Part shown: positions 1 to 7,697 of the stretch, one piece after another
How the letters are laid out: the number at the start of each line of letters is the position of its first letter
Numbering within the stretch: the first letter of the stretch is position 1
Origin: an uncultured Bacteroidota bacterium
GTDB taxonomy: Bacteria > Bacteroidota > Bacteroidia > Chitinophagales > Chitinophagaceae
Direction of reading: 5' to 3'
Length of the DNA: 14,946 bases
NCBI GenBank assembly: GCA_946479055.1
Contig: CAMLEX010000025.1
Location: forward strand, 1 to 14,946
The notes under the pieces: model-generated
What the model was told of the DNA's origin: nothing
Databases searched by the model: none
What the model saw: only the letters and a program-made list of their open reading frames with translations
Translations under genes and position numbers: made by a program

Positions 1-2
1 CG

Positions 3-134
3 ATCGCATTGGGGGTAGCTTCTTTCAGTGAGGAATATGAAAACGATATTCCTGCAAAGCTTTACAGCGATTTGGAGCAAGGGCCTTACGGTTTAGCATT
101 TCTTAAGGCCGATGAAACGTTTACTACAGGTTGA
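3..134 (+). CDS. 3' end of an unidentified + strand reading frame, possibly fused
   Basis: An open + strand frame enters from the left edge and ends at TGA 132-134. Its first 34 or so residues (for example EEYENDIPAKLYSDLEQG) have ordinary protein-like composition, but I do not recognise the family. The last ten or so residues are read antisense to the SusC fragment on the - strand, so the natural C-terminus has probably been lost and replaced by reading into the receptor sequence. It could also be a chance frame, because only 43 codons are visible. I infer from the overlap that a deletion or rearrangement joined two convergent genes near position 100. Confidence 0.3.
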   Translation: MALGVASFSEEYENDIPAKLYSDLEQGPYGLAFLKADETFTTG

Positions 135-895
135 TCTTTATATGCCTTGGAGGAAAGCGTTACGATCGAACCGGTAAGGTCACTGCGCTTTTGCGTGCCA
201 TAACCTATCACTACCACCTGTTCGTTAATGGCAACTGATGGCTTCATCAACACAGAAATATTTACCTGGTTGCCAATTTTAATTTCCACGATTTCAAAAC
301 CGATATAAGAAAAAACTAAAGTTGAATTAGGTTCTGCCTCAATGGAGAAATTACCATTTGCATCCGACTTCACTCCGTTATTAGTACCTTTTTCTAAAAC
401 TGTCGCACCCTCAAGTGGCTGTCCCTTTGCATCAGCGATTTTACCTTTTACCTGATTTGCTGCCGGCGGTTGCGGCAATGTATTCGCTTCCGGGGCTATC
501 GCTTTTCGTTTTACAATAATAGTATTTTCAGAAATTGAATAACTTAATTGCTGGTCTTTAAAACACAAATCAAGCACTTCTTCAATGCCCGCTTTCCTGG
601 CATTTATCGTTACATTTTTGGCAGTTAACATTACTTCTTCTACATAAAAAAACTGGTAGCCAGTTTGTTTTCTTATCTCTTCAAATACTTTTTGAAGAGG
701 AACATTTGTCTGGTTTAAGGTAACTTTTTGAGAGTAACCTCTGGCACTAGCCTGGAGGCAGGCGGCGATTATAAAAACTGTAATAAGTTTCATAATCCTA
801 ATCGTTTTGGTTAAAATCCCGCCCTTATTGGCGATGGATTTGTAAAGAGCAGTTAAATACATAAATTTGTATTGTTTGGGTTTAATAATGAGCAA
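86..895 (-). pseudogene. SusC-like TonB-dependent receptor, truncated to N-terminal domains
   Basis: SusC/FecA-type receptors import oligosaccharides or chelates across the outer membrane and can signal to FecR through a periplasmic STN domain. The likely start is the ATG at 793 (MKLITVFIIAACLQASARGY, a signal peptide), giving 235 residues; in-frame ATGs at 862 and 895 would lengthen it. From the 793 start, an STN domain spans about residues 24-95, a CarboxypepD-regulatory-like domain about 115-190, and the plug begins at VVVIGYGTQKRSDLTGSI (193-210). The frame stops at 86-88, just after the conserved NVSSAL segment. Receptors of this family usually run to about 1000 residues, so nearly all of the plug and the whole beta barrel are missing. 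No other frame to position 1 continues the plug. It lies downstream of a FecR gene and an ECF sigma gene on the same strand, the usual arrangement. Transport must be lost; an exported STN protein could still be made. Confidence 0.9.
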
Positions 896-1055
896 CCGTT
901 AACAGGTGTGGTTTATTACGATACTCAAATCGTTGCCGGGTTTCGCTGCAAACGGAATCCGGTTTTTATTTGGTAACGCCTCAAAAAATTATCCATCGCT
1001 GCAGTATGGACATAAAATTTTGCATTTTAATAGCATAATTAAAGTCGGCTGATTT

Positions 1056-2240
1056 TTATGGTGAAACAATTATTTTTTTCCCTTCAATCTTAAAGTGTAC
1101 CTCACCGGTTAATGCTAATTTTTCAAATACTTTAGATACGTTTTCATTTCTTGTCAGTTGCCCGGTAAAGTGAAGATTTACATTACCTGCATAAACAATA
1201 TCTGCATCATACCATCTTGAAATCTGGCGTAGAACCATTTTCAGATCCGCTTTCTTAAATTGGAAATGCCCATTCTTCCATGCCATTACTTCTTCTATAT
1301 CGGCATGATTCGTTACATTAAATTCCCCTGCTTTACTAATATCAACCTGCTGGCCAGGGTGCATAAATTTGGGTGATGGGTTACCGGCTACACCAGGCGC
1401 AGATACTTTTATCATTCCTTCAAGCAATGTGGTTTTTATCGAAGCTTCGTCACTATAGGCATTTACATTAAAATGAGTGCCCAATACTTCTATTTCTGAC
1501 GATGTAGCTTTTACTTTAAAAGGCATGGCTTTATTTTTCGCCACTTCAAAATAGGCTTCGCCGGTTATTACCACTTTCCGTTCTGCCCCAGTAAATACAA
1601 CCGGAAAGCGGATCGAAGAAGCTGCATTCAGCCACACTTTTGTGCCATCGCTCAACGTAACCTGGTATTGACCGCCACGGGGTGTAGAAATGGTATTATA
1701 AAATGCTTCATCTTTTTCGGTGACCTGTTTGCCATTTACGGAGTAAGTCAGCAAGCCATTATTTAATTTCTGCACGGTAATATTTCCCTGCTGGCTGATG
1801 GTTCCGTTCGATGCATTGTCTAATACAATAGCAGAGCCATTTGCCAAGGTTAGTATAGCTTTGTTGCCACCGGGTACAATATCATTTTCAGGTTGCGATA
1901 TAGTTGTGTTTACAATTTCCTGTTTGGAAGATTTGGAGGAAACAATAAAATAAGCGCCGGTAGCCAGAAGAACTAGTATAACTGCAGCTGCGGCAGGTAT
2001 TTTCCATTTTCGATGAGGCAATACTATTCCAGGCTTCTCTTGCTGACCTATAGTTTGAAACAAACGGTTCTTAATCCGTTCAGCCAGTTGCTGCTCCGTT
2101 TCATTTTCGTTTGCCGCTAGTTCAGATTCGGTATCATTAAATGAATGGTACCATTCATTTAAAATATTTTTTTCTTCCGTGCTGGCCCTTCCGCCCTGGT
2201 ACTTTTCTATCAGCACCAGTATGTTTTCTGGAATTTGCAT
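1056..2240 (-). CDS. FecR-family anti-sigma factor
   Basis: This is the inner-membrane anti-sigma regulator that receives the signal from a TonB-dependent receptor and controls the ECF sigma factor encoded just upstream. I chose the ATG at 2240 (MQIPENILVLIEKYQGGRAS, 394 residues). An in-frame ATG at 2276 would add 12 residues of poorer quality. Residues 1-75 form the cytoplasmic sigma-binding part, about 81-100 (IPAAAAVILVLLATGAYFIV) is the single membrane span, about 183-285 is the FecR domain (STPRGGQYQVTLSDGTKVWL, then ITGEAYFEV and LGTHFNVNAY), and about 325-393 is a DUF4974-like STN-related C-terminal domain. The length and domain order are normal for Bacteroidota. It is 89 bp downstream of the sigma gene and 160 bp upstream of the broken receptor, so it probably belongs to their operon. 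Its natural partner receptor in this cluster is truncated. Confidence 0.93.
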   Translation of the reverse strand: MQIPENILVLIEKYQGGRASTEEKNILNEWYHSFNDTESELAANENETEQQLAERIKNRLFQTIGQQEKPGIVLPHRKWKIPAAAAVILVLLATGAYFIVSSKSSKQEIVNTTISQPENDIVPGGNKAILTLANGSAIVLDNASNGTISQQGNITVQKLNNGLLTYSVNGKQVTEKDEAFYNTISTPRGGQYQVTLSDGTKVWLNAASSIRFPVVFTGAERKVVITGEAYFEVAKNKAMPFKVKATSSEIEVLGTHFNVNAYSDEASIKTTLLEGMIKVSAPGVAGNPSPKFMHPGQQVDISKAGEFNVTNHADIEEVMAWKNGHFQFKKADLKMVLRQISRWYDADIVYAGNVNLHFTGQLTRNENVSKVFEKLALTGEVHFKIEGKKIIVSP

Positions 2241-2329
2241 ATATAGTAAGTATGTTGAAAAGGGTGCAGCACCCATGCGGATGGAAAATAAATTTCGAAA
2301 CCCTAAAAAAGCAGGATAGAAAAGAGAAA

Positions 2330-2887
2330 TCAGAAGAAATGGAAGAAAGTTTTGGCAGCCAGTTTTAATTGTTTTAGCGCTTTGTTTAGCTGGTTCTCTA
2401 CTGTCTTGGGAGATAAATGTAGTTCTTTTGCAATTTGTTTTACAGGCATTCCTTCATTGCGGCTATAGTTAAATATCAGTCTGCATTTTTCAGGTAGTTT
2501 CTCTGTCTCGGTTTTTACAATTTCCAATATACGTTTATAATGCAGCGAAGTTTCAATAGTCAATTCAAATACCGGGGTTTGCTGGGAATTATTATTATAA
2601 ATCCGTTCTTGCTCTTTCTTCTTTATTTTACCCAGCACCATATATTTAGCTGCAGTAGCTAAATAATTATCTAATGATTGGATTTCACTTTTTTCCCTGT
2701 TTGCCCAAAGGCTGGCAAAAACATCATGCACAACATCTTCTGCTACTTCAATTTCCTTAAGCCTGTTATAAGCAATGGCAAATAATTTTTTCCAGAAACG
2801 ATTATAAATTTCTGTAAAAGCAAGTTCATCACTTTCAGAAAGCAAATCTAAAAGCAGTTTATCATCATATAGCTTATACTCTTTCAT
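2330..2887 (-). CDS. ECF-type RNA polymerase sigma-70 factor
   Basis: This is an extracytoplasmic-function sigma factor of 185 residues, the normal length for the Bacteroidota expansion families. Region 2 spans about residues 22-90: AFTEIYNRFWKKLFAIAYNR, then AEDVVHDVFASLW and the DNA-melting segment DNYLATAAKYMVLGKIKKK. Region 4 spans about 130-178 with the helix-turn-helix PVKQIAKELHLSPKTVENQL. A glutamine/asparagine-rich linker joins them. The ATG at 2887 gives a start that aligns with family members. It is the first gene of a sigma / FecR / receptor set, and such sigma factors usually direct transcription of the adjacent receptor operon and act with the neighbouring FecR. The C-terminus ends in an unusual phenylalanine-rich tail (TFFHFF), which may be natural. 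Confidence 0.95.
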   Translation of the reverse strand: MKEYKLYDDKLLLDLLSESDELAFTEIYNRFWKKLFAIAYNRLKEIEVAEDVVHDVFASLWANREKSEIQSLDNYLATAAKYMVLGKIKKKEQERIYNNNSQQTPVFELTIETSLHYKRILEIVKTETEKLPEKCRLIFNYSRNEGMPVKQIAKELHLSPKTVENQLNKALKQLKLAAKTFFHFF

Positions 2888-2943
2888 CAGGCAACCAGCG
2901 CTGAAAGTACTTATTTTTTTTAAAATTCATTTGAAAAAATTGG

Positions 2944-2951
2944 CAAAAGTA
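2944..2951 (-). promoter_or_regulatory. candidate -7 promoter box for the sigma/FecR operon
   Basis: On the - strand this reads TACTTTTG, matching the Bacteroidota -7 consensus TAnnTTTG. It lies 57 bp upstream of the sigma factor ATG. I do not see a convincing -33 TTTG at the expected spacing, so the call is moderate. The rest of the 2888-3186 spacer shows no gene or strong structure. Confidence 0.4.
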
Positions 2952-3186
2952 ACGCATCGGGAGATAATAGCTTAATGTAAAAGATTAATCTCTTTTCCTT
3001 TCCCTGAATGTTCCGGCCTTTATCAATTAACTGATTGCTATGTCAATACCCTCCGACCAAAGCAACCAGCAGCAAAAGCTTTTTATCAAAGCCGGAAAAC
3101 AGCAATATTAATTAACCTGTTGATTGTAAGCTTTTCTTTTTGAGTACTTTCAGCTTTCCATGTAACCATCATACATTCAGAAATGA

Positions 3187-3630
3187 TCATTTTGCAAACG
3201 TTGGGTTTCTTTTTGCCTGGTGCCAGGCTGCATGGCTGCCTCCGTATACGATTCCTCTAATTTTTATCCAAAGATTTAATCTGCGATAAGTTATATAGGA
3301 AACAATAAGAATTGCCAGCATAATCAGCGGCAAGATCAATGATCCGGTAGCATCGCCGGCAGCATAGTGAGCTATGAAACCTGAACACAGTGTAATTGCA
3401 AAACCAGCGTATAAAAACTCTTTCGCCCTGCCTTTCACCGCTGGGAGAAGCAATCCGATTATTCCGACAAATTTTGCAACAGCCAACTCTGTTCTGAAAT
3501 AATCAGGAAATCCCAATTGACTGAAAGATGCTTTCAGTTGCCCGGAAAATAAATAGGCTGATGCTATCGCCAATATTATTAATGAAAACACCCCGGTTGA
3601 TACCCAATAAACTATTTTAATCCTTTTCAT
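3187..3630 (-). CDS. DoxX-like membrane protein
   Basis: This is a small integral membrane protein of the DoxX-like family, whose molecular function is poorly defined. The ATG at 3630 gives 147 residues beginning MKRIKIVYWVSTGVFSLIIL; an upstream ATG at 3705 would add 25 hydrophilic residues that do not fit the family. Four membrane segments are visible: about 7-30, 45-68, 72-94 and 97-118. The family-typical segment FPDYFRTELAVAKFVGIIGL follows the first helix. The C-terminus runs about 30 residues past the last helix (ending in KRNPTFAK), longer than most relatives, which often stop soon after that helix. This tail could be read-through into non-homologous DNA. It sits just downstream of an NADH dehydrogenase remnant on the same strand, so the surroundings may have been rearranged. 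Confidence 0.8.
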   Translation of the reverse strand: MKRIKIVYWVSTGVFSLIILAIASAYLFSGQLKASFSQLGFPDYFRTELAVAKFVGIIGLLLPAVKGRAKEFLYAGFAITLCSGFIAHYAAGDATGSLILPLIMLAILIVSYITYRRLNLWIKIRGIVYGGSHAAWHQAKRNPTFAK

Positions 3631-3757
3631 TTGTTTATTTTTTATTGCATTTTGACCAAATGGAATTCGCAAATAATCATCACGGTTGCTGTGGAACATC
3701 CTCATGGCTCATTTCATAATTTTTTATTTGGCTATTATAAAATGAAATGAGTTTTAC

Positions 3758-3946
3758 TTAACATTTGCCATTATTGGATGATTCAATAAATGCAGTAGAT
3801 ACCTGATATTGTAAAGTCGGGAAGAAGTGATAGTTATTCCTGTCTACTACGAATACTTCAGAATGCTTGTTATCAGATAGTTTTTTCGCAAGTTCCAATC
3901 CAGAACCACCACCAATAATTATCACCCTTTCTGTCATAAGTTTCAT
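3758..3946 (-). pseudogene. N-terminal remnant of a type II NADH dehydrogenase
   Basis: The 62-residue frame begins with the FAD-binding Rossmann strand-turn-helix of NDH-2-type flavoproteins (ERVIIIGGGSGLELAKKL) and continues with VDRNNYHFFPTLQYQVSTAF, a signature segment of Bacteroidota NADH:quinone oxidoreductases. Full-length family members have about 400-450 residues; here the homology stops at the conserved position after FIESSN and a TAA follows three codons later. The dinucleotide-binding loop also appears one residue short (GGGSGLEL, where relatives have GGGxAGLEL), a further sign of decay. No frame downstream continues the flavoprotein. It is a gene fragment with no expected enzyme activity. 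Confidence 0.8.
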
Positions 3947-4132
3947 TTTTTTACTTCAGTTAGCACTTCATTCCCGCTTTGGTTTTTCAGGCTTCCACAG
4001 GTAATATTTTGTTAAGCCACGTTTACATATCGCACTCGTTTCGTCATAAATTTTTGTCCTAAAACGTTTATGGCTCTTTTGATTCTTTTGTTTTACTTAT
4101 TCGAATTGCCAATCCTCTGTCTACATCTTTAA

Positions 4133-4450
4133 TCAATTCATATTGATTTCAGATGAAAATAAATGAGGATCTATAGAAAGTATTGATTCAGTAATTCCGG
4201 GACTGTCTGCCAGATCAATAAGTAAATAAAATTTTCCTGCATGTACCCCCCAGATAACCATCTTTGGATGCCGTGTTGAAGGCATGATTTCAGGAACCAA
4301 TTCATTTAACAAGCCATCCCAGAATGCTTCTTCCAATTCCTCCATAGCAGGGCTGTTTTTGCTGCTGCTGTTGTTCCTACATAGAGCCTTCTTTGAAAGT
4401 GTTGTGTCTGTGAAAATCAAAACTTCCTGATGAACATGTTGCAGTTTCAT
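4133..4450 (-). CDS. Small protein of unknown function, probably frameshifted near its 3' end
   Basis: This is a 105-residue frame from the ATG at 4450. I do not recognise the family. The middle part looks like a folded soluble domain: MEELEEAFWDGLLNELVPEI followed by MVIWGVHAGKFYLLIDLADS. There is no signal peptide or membrane span. The frame ends at TGA 4133-4135 in the short tail SSEINMN. A second - strand frame overlapping that point carries a protein-like stretch, QYELIKDVDRGLAIRI, up to TAA 4068-4070. A one-base change near 4140-4150 would join the two into a protein of about 127 residues, so the annotated end is probably a frameshift. The gene sits directly upstream of the NADH dehydrogenase remnant, in a stretch with other decayed genes. 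Confidence 0.5.
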   Translation of the reverse strand: MKLQHVHQEVLIFTDTTLSKKALCRNNSSSKNSPAMEELEEAFWDGLLNELVPEIMPSTRHPKMVIWGVHAGKFYLLIDLADSPGITESILSIDPHLFSSEINMN

Positions 4451-4622
4451 AATTGAAAGATGTTTTTTAATTCTGATTTTGATATTTGTTTTGAGGGGAA
4501 TGCGCTAAGGAAAATAGGAACCAATTTTTTTCTTCATAAAATGACAGGCAGCTGCATTTCCATCGAAAACGAAATTAGCAGCACAACAGGGGTAGATCCA
4601 AATTCTGAGATGGACAAAAGTT

Positions 4623-4688
4623 TGATAATGACCGGACAAAAAATGGCAAGTAATCTGACAACGACCGGACAAAAAATGGAAATGTATC
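4623..4688. repeat. Tandem 33-bp repeats with GACCGGACAAAAAATGG core (IS-end-like)
   Basis: Two adjacent 33-bp units (4623-4655 and 4656-4688) share the core GACCGGACAAAAAATGG, preceded by a related TGGACAAAAGTTTGA at 4611-4625. Repeat copy B has only one unit, at 7549-7581. Short multiple internal repeats of this kind occur at the ends of IS21-family elements, so this may be the remnant of an insertion-sequence end. No transposase is present, so the identification is tentative. Confidence 0.4.
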
Positions 4689-4804
4689 CTAAACCCCTTT
4701 AGGAGAGGAATTTAATCTGCGTAACTTTTAGTAATCGAAAGACTTTATGGACGAAAGGGACCCATCGGGAAAAGTATCAGTGATAACAAAAAAACATTCG
4801 TTAG

Positions 4805-6559
4805 CTAAATTTTAGTCAGATACGTTTCGGTGGTTACCTCATCGTCTAGCTGTAACCGCTTACGAAGGCGTTGCCTGATCTTATAAACGCTATCAGGAGA
4901 AATGCCAAGCATCGACGCCGTTTGTTTGGTGTTTAGATGCAAACGGGTAAGCGCGGCCATACGCTGTTCGGCTACAGTAATGTCAGGTATCATTTCTTTG
5001 AGTTTTAAAAAGAAGCCCGGATATATTTTTTCGAAAAGTGTCTTAAATTTTTCCCAGTCTTCTTCGGTAAGTATGGTTTGACGGCTTAGCTCGTCGGCAA
5101 GCTGATGCTGTTCATCAGTGAGTGGTTTGTTTGCTACCTGTTGTTCCAACTGTTCTATAACCTTTGTTTTTTCAATAATGCTTTGGGTAAACATATCCAA
5201 TTGCTCTTTTGCTGCTGCCAGTTCTTTTTCGGCAGCAACCTTTTGGTGAAAAGCCAATTGTCGCTGATACCTGGATTTTAAACGCTGGCGATTGAGGATA
5301 AGTAAACCAACAATAGCAACTAAAACAATTGCTGCAATAATCAAGTTGCGTTCCCGTGTTTCGGCGTCTTTTTCTTTTTGAAGATCACGAATCTCAGAAA
5401 CGTTTGACTGATTGTCTAATCTAAGCCGGGAAATTTCCAAACGGCTGTTTGCAACAGCCCGTTCGATAGAATCGTGCAAGTAACTGTATAATTGGGAATA
5501 ATGATAAAAGCTGTCGCTGTTACCAAATGCACGATATACATCGGCTGTTGCATAATAGAGACTTTGAAGGGTATGTGAATTTTGTTGCGGTTGTTGTTGA
5601 AGCATTCGCATAGCTTCCTTCACCTGCAGCAGGGCAAGGTCTTTTTTCCCCTGCAATAAATTGATTCTCGCTATCCGTTGCATTGAGTTGACTGCACTCG
5701 CTATTTGGCCATGCTTTTTACTCGTGCTGTAGTCGAATTCAAGCAATGGTTTAGCGATGTCATACTTTTTTTGCAAAAAATAACTTGCTCCTTTATTTCC
5801 CGAAATAATCCCTTTCCAAACTTCAGAATTTATCGCGTTTGCAATTTGCATGGCAATATCATAATAATGAAATGCAGAATCGTAGTTGCCAATTTTTTGC
5901 CAGCAAAGTGCTATAGTATTCCAACGGCTCATCGTATTTACTCTTGCATCATGGGAAGTGTCTTTTTCATTTACAATAGCCCTCCGGGAGTAATACATAC
6001 TTCTGTCGTAGTCCCGTGTAGTATAAAGAAGCTCTCCGAGAAACTGGTATTTATAGGCGTCATTCGTTATTCCTTTTCTATCAAAGATTTCTACCGCATT
6101 TAAACAATACATCGTGGACAGTTCAATTTGCTTGCAGAAAAACATCGTTTCTCCATACCACCAACTGACAGTTGCAATAAGGTACTCGTCATTTATTGCA
6201 TACGCTTGCTGCAGTGCAGGCTTCATTAGTTGTATTATGGAATCCTTTGCCGCCATTTTTCGTATTTCCCATAACATATTCGCCCGAAGGTGTTTTAAGC
6301 GCACCTGGAAATACGGTCCTGTCGCAGCGCCCTTTTTTTCGAGCTCATTTAAAGTGCGAAAAACGTTGGCCGTATCCAAACTCCTCAATTTATCCCTGAT
6401 CTCATTGAAGTTTTTGTTTAGTGTATCATCATCCGCATCTAAACTTTTTATCCATTCATCCAGGGGCAAAGATTTGTTTTGTGCAAATGCAGGAGGGTTT
6501 ATTTGAAGTAAGACAAATAATATAAATAGCAGGTATGGCGTTTTGGCCAGGAACATCAT
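4805..6559 (-). CDS. Membrane-anchored TPR sensor / HTH transcriptional regulator (copy A)
   Basis: This is a 584-residue one-component regulator. Residues 1-27 are a signal peptide ending AFAQ. Residues about 30-360 are helical TPR-like repeats predicted to lie in the periplasm (for example NTIALCWQKIGNYDSAFHYY and NKGASYFLQKKYDIAKPLLE). Residues 406-422 (LIIAAIVLVAIVGLLIL) are the single membrane span, about 423-490 a charged coiled coil, and about 505-570 a LuxR/sigma-like helix-turn-helix domain with TKQTASMLGISPDSVYKIRQ as the DNA-binding part. The topology implies that the sensor outside controls a cytoplasmic DNA-binding domain that stays at the membrane; no kinase or receiver domain is present. 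The ligand and targets are unknown. It is a paralogue of the gene at 7698-9452: the last 222 or so residues are identical and the sensor parts about 80% identical. It starts at ATG 6559, which begins the signal peptide. Confidence 0.88.
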   Translation of the reverse strand: MMFLAKTPYLLFILFVLLQINPPAFAQNKSLPLDEWIKSLDADDDTLNKNFNEIRDKLRSLDTANVFRTLNELEKKGAATGPYFQVRLKHLRANMLWEIRKMAAKDSIIQLMKPALQQAYAINDEYLIATVSWWYGETMFFCKQIELSTMYCLNAVEIFDRKGITNDAYKYQFLGELLYTTRDYDRSMYYSRRAIVNEKDTSHDARVNTMSRWNTIALCWQKIGNYDSAFHYYDIAMQIANAINSEVWKGIISGNKGASYFLQKKYDIAKPLLEFDYSTSKKHGQIASAVNSMQRIARINLLQGKKDLALLQVKEAMRMLQQQPQQNSHTLQSLYYATADVYRAFGNSDSFYHYSQLYSYLHDSIERAVANSRLEISRLRLDNQSNVSEIRDLQKEKDAETRERNLIIAAIVLVAIVGLLILNRQRLKSRYQRQLAFHQKVAAEKELAAAKEQLDMFTQSIIEKTKVIEQLEQQVANKPLTDEQHQLADELSRQTILTEEDWEKFKTLFEKIYPGFFLKLKEMIPDITVAEQRMAALTRLHLNTKQTASMLGISPDSVYKIRQRLRKRLQLDDEVTTETYLTKI

Positions 6560-6609
6560 TTACTGTTTAAGACTATGCCACATATTTATGGGCAATATTT
6601 AGATTTCCT

Positions 6610-6636
6610 TTTTGCTACCGTGAGGATTTTGCTACC
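6610..6636 (-). promoter_or_regulatory. Conserved direct repeat upstream of regulator A (candidate operator)
   Basis: On the - strand, GGTAGCAAAA occurs twice, 17 bp apart start to start (6610-6619 and 6627-6636), 51-77 bp upstream of the start codon. The same pair with the same spacing is kept upstream of the paralogue, although surrounding bases have diverged. Just upstream, TAACTTTA (6640-6647) resembles a -7 box, which would put the repeats in the 5' leader. A role as a binding site for the regulators themselves is inference. Confidence 0.45.
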
Positions 6637-6976
6637 ACTTAAAGTTACACTTTTTAAAGAGTAAAACATATTGATGTCCCCCAAATTGGTTTGTTTAAAT
6701 TCAGACTGTTTAAGTGAGTGATGACACCCCGAGTGTCGCTATCATCCGAAAAACAGGATTACAGTCCCTGCACTATGGTTGTATAAATGGTTGTTGTAAT
6801 CGTGCCGTATGTTTGAATATATGAAAAAACGAAGCTTCCGTGTGCCAGAAGTTTCCGCTTGTATCTCTGATTACAACGTGTTGAATATCTTTAGTGGCTT
6901 TAAATGAAAGCGGTTCATGTTTTCTGTTGTGTTACCCCAACATCACATGTTACAGCGGGTTAATTTTTCATTTATC

Positions 6977-7464
6977 TTAAAAAATAGATTTTGATTTGAT
7001 TTTGCAGATACCCAAAAACCAAAGCTGGTTTGAGACGAAATAAATAAGTTCTTCATCTCCTGACAAAATAAAAATCAGCTTGTCTTTAGTGTTGGAATTG
7101 ACTACTGCTTCCCATATTTCCTGAAGTGTTGTTGAAGCATCAATAACTTTTTCCTCACCCGATACAATATGAATTGAGTAGGATACCGCTTTTGCAGTAT
7201 TTCAGTTCTCTGCCAAAAATAAAGTTATTTTCAGGAGAAAAGTATATGAGTGTTGTCTGCTTGTGAAGCCAAAGAGGCGTAAATGATTTTCCACCTGACG
7301 GCGCCCTATATATGTAGCAATAATTTCGCACGGACAGAAATAGTTGAGACATGCATTTTACTTTCAATATGCTCTATTCTTTTAGCATAAATCCAGATAA
7401 CCGTTGCTATCAGCAGTACCGCCACAAGTATAATAATGATAAGGAACCAATTTTTTTTCTTCAT
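6977..7464 (-). pseudogene. Decayed gene for a small membrane-anchored protein
   Basis: From ATG 7464 a frame encodes MKKKNWFLIIIILVAVLLIA and TVIWIYAKRIEHIESK, a clear N-terminal membrane anchor followed by a charged helix, but it ends after 52 codons at TAG 7306-7308. Protein-like sequence continues downstream in the other two frames. Nearest the anchor is a segment including ATYIGRRQVENHLRLFGFTS. The last is a stretch of about 70 codons with EKVIDASTTLQEIWEAVVNS and KDKLIFILSGDEELIYFVSN, ending at TAA 6977-6979. At least two frameshifts are needed to join them. I do not recognise the family; intact, it would have had roughly 160 residues. Its start codon lies inside the left end of repeat copy B. 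The matching site in copy A keeps the start codon (about 4535-4537), but the frame stops after 10 codons and the sequence beyond is unrelated. Confidence 0.6.
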
Positions 7465-7697
7465 AAAATGACGGGGAGTGCCTTTTTCTTAAAAGCTAAA
7501 TTAGCAGTATACCAGGGGGAGATCCAAATTCTGAGGTGGACAAAAGTTTGACAATGACCGGACAAAAAATGGAAATGTATCCTAAAACCCTTTAGGAGAG
7601 GAATTTAATCTCTGTAACTTTTAGTAATAGAAAGACTTTATGGACGAAAGGGGCACATCGGGAAAAGTATCAGTGATAACAAAAAAACATTTGTTAG

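Larger units (their letters stand above)
4516..6737. repeat. Large direct repeat, copy A (about 2.2 kb)
   Basis: This segment is repeated in the same orientation at 7442-9627. It contains the whole regulator gene at 4805-6559, its upstream region and about 290 bp of 3' flank. The left limit is the shared AGGAACCAATTTTTTT at 4516; the right limit is the shared GAGTGTC at 6731-6737, beyond which similarity is weak. The coding parts align without gaps at a constant offset of 2893. Copy A carries one extra 33-bp unit in the 3' flank. Confidence 0.9.

Noticed and set aside
2141..2368. 75-codon + strand ORF
   Set aside because: It runs antisense to the FecR start and the sigma factor end, both of which are strongly supported.
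3040..3111. Short + strand ORF beginning MSIPSDQSNQQQKLF
   Set aside because: It has 23 codons, no clear signals around it and no recognisable homology; it cannot be supported as a gene.
4623..4688. Possible CRISPR-like repeat array
   Set aside because: Only two adjacent units without spacers, and the second genomic copy has one unit; not a CRISPR array.
4460..4702. 80-codon + strand ORF
   Set aside because: It lies mostly across the repeated 3' flank and the 33-bp repeat units; the corresponding + frame in copy B differs in start, length and sequence, and the composition is not protein-like.
5705..6506. Long + strand ORFs antisense to regulator A (and matching ones at 8739-9399)
   Set aside because: They are shadows of the TPR-coding strand, with poor composition and no start context.
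7155..7367. 70-codon - strand ORF
   Set aside because: It is one of the three frames through the decayed membrane-protein gene; its sequence is rich in Cys/Tyr and does not read as the original product.
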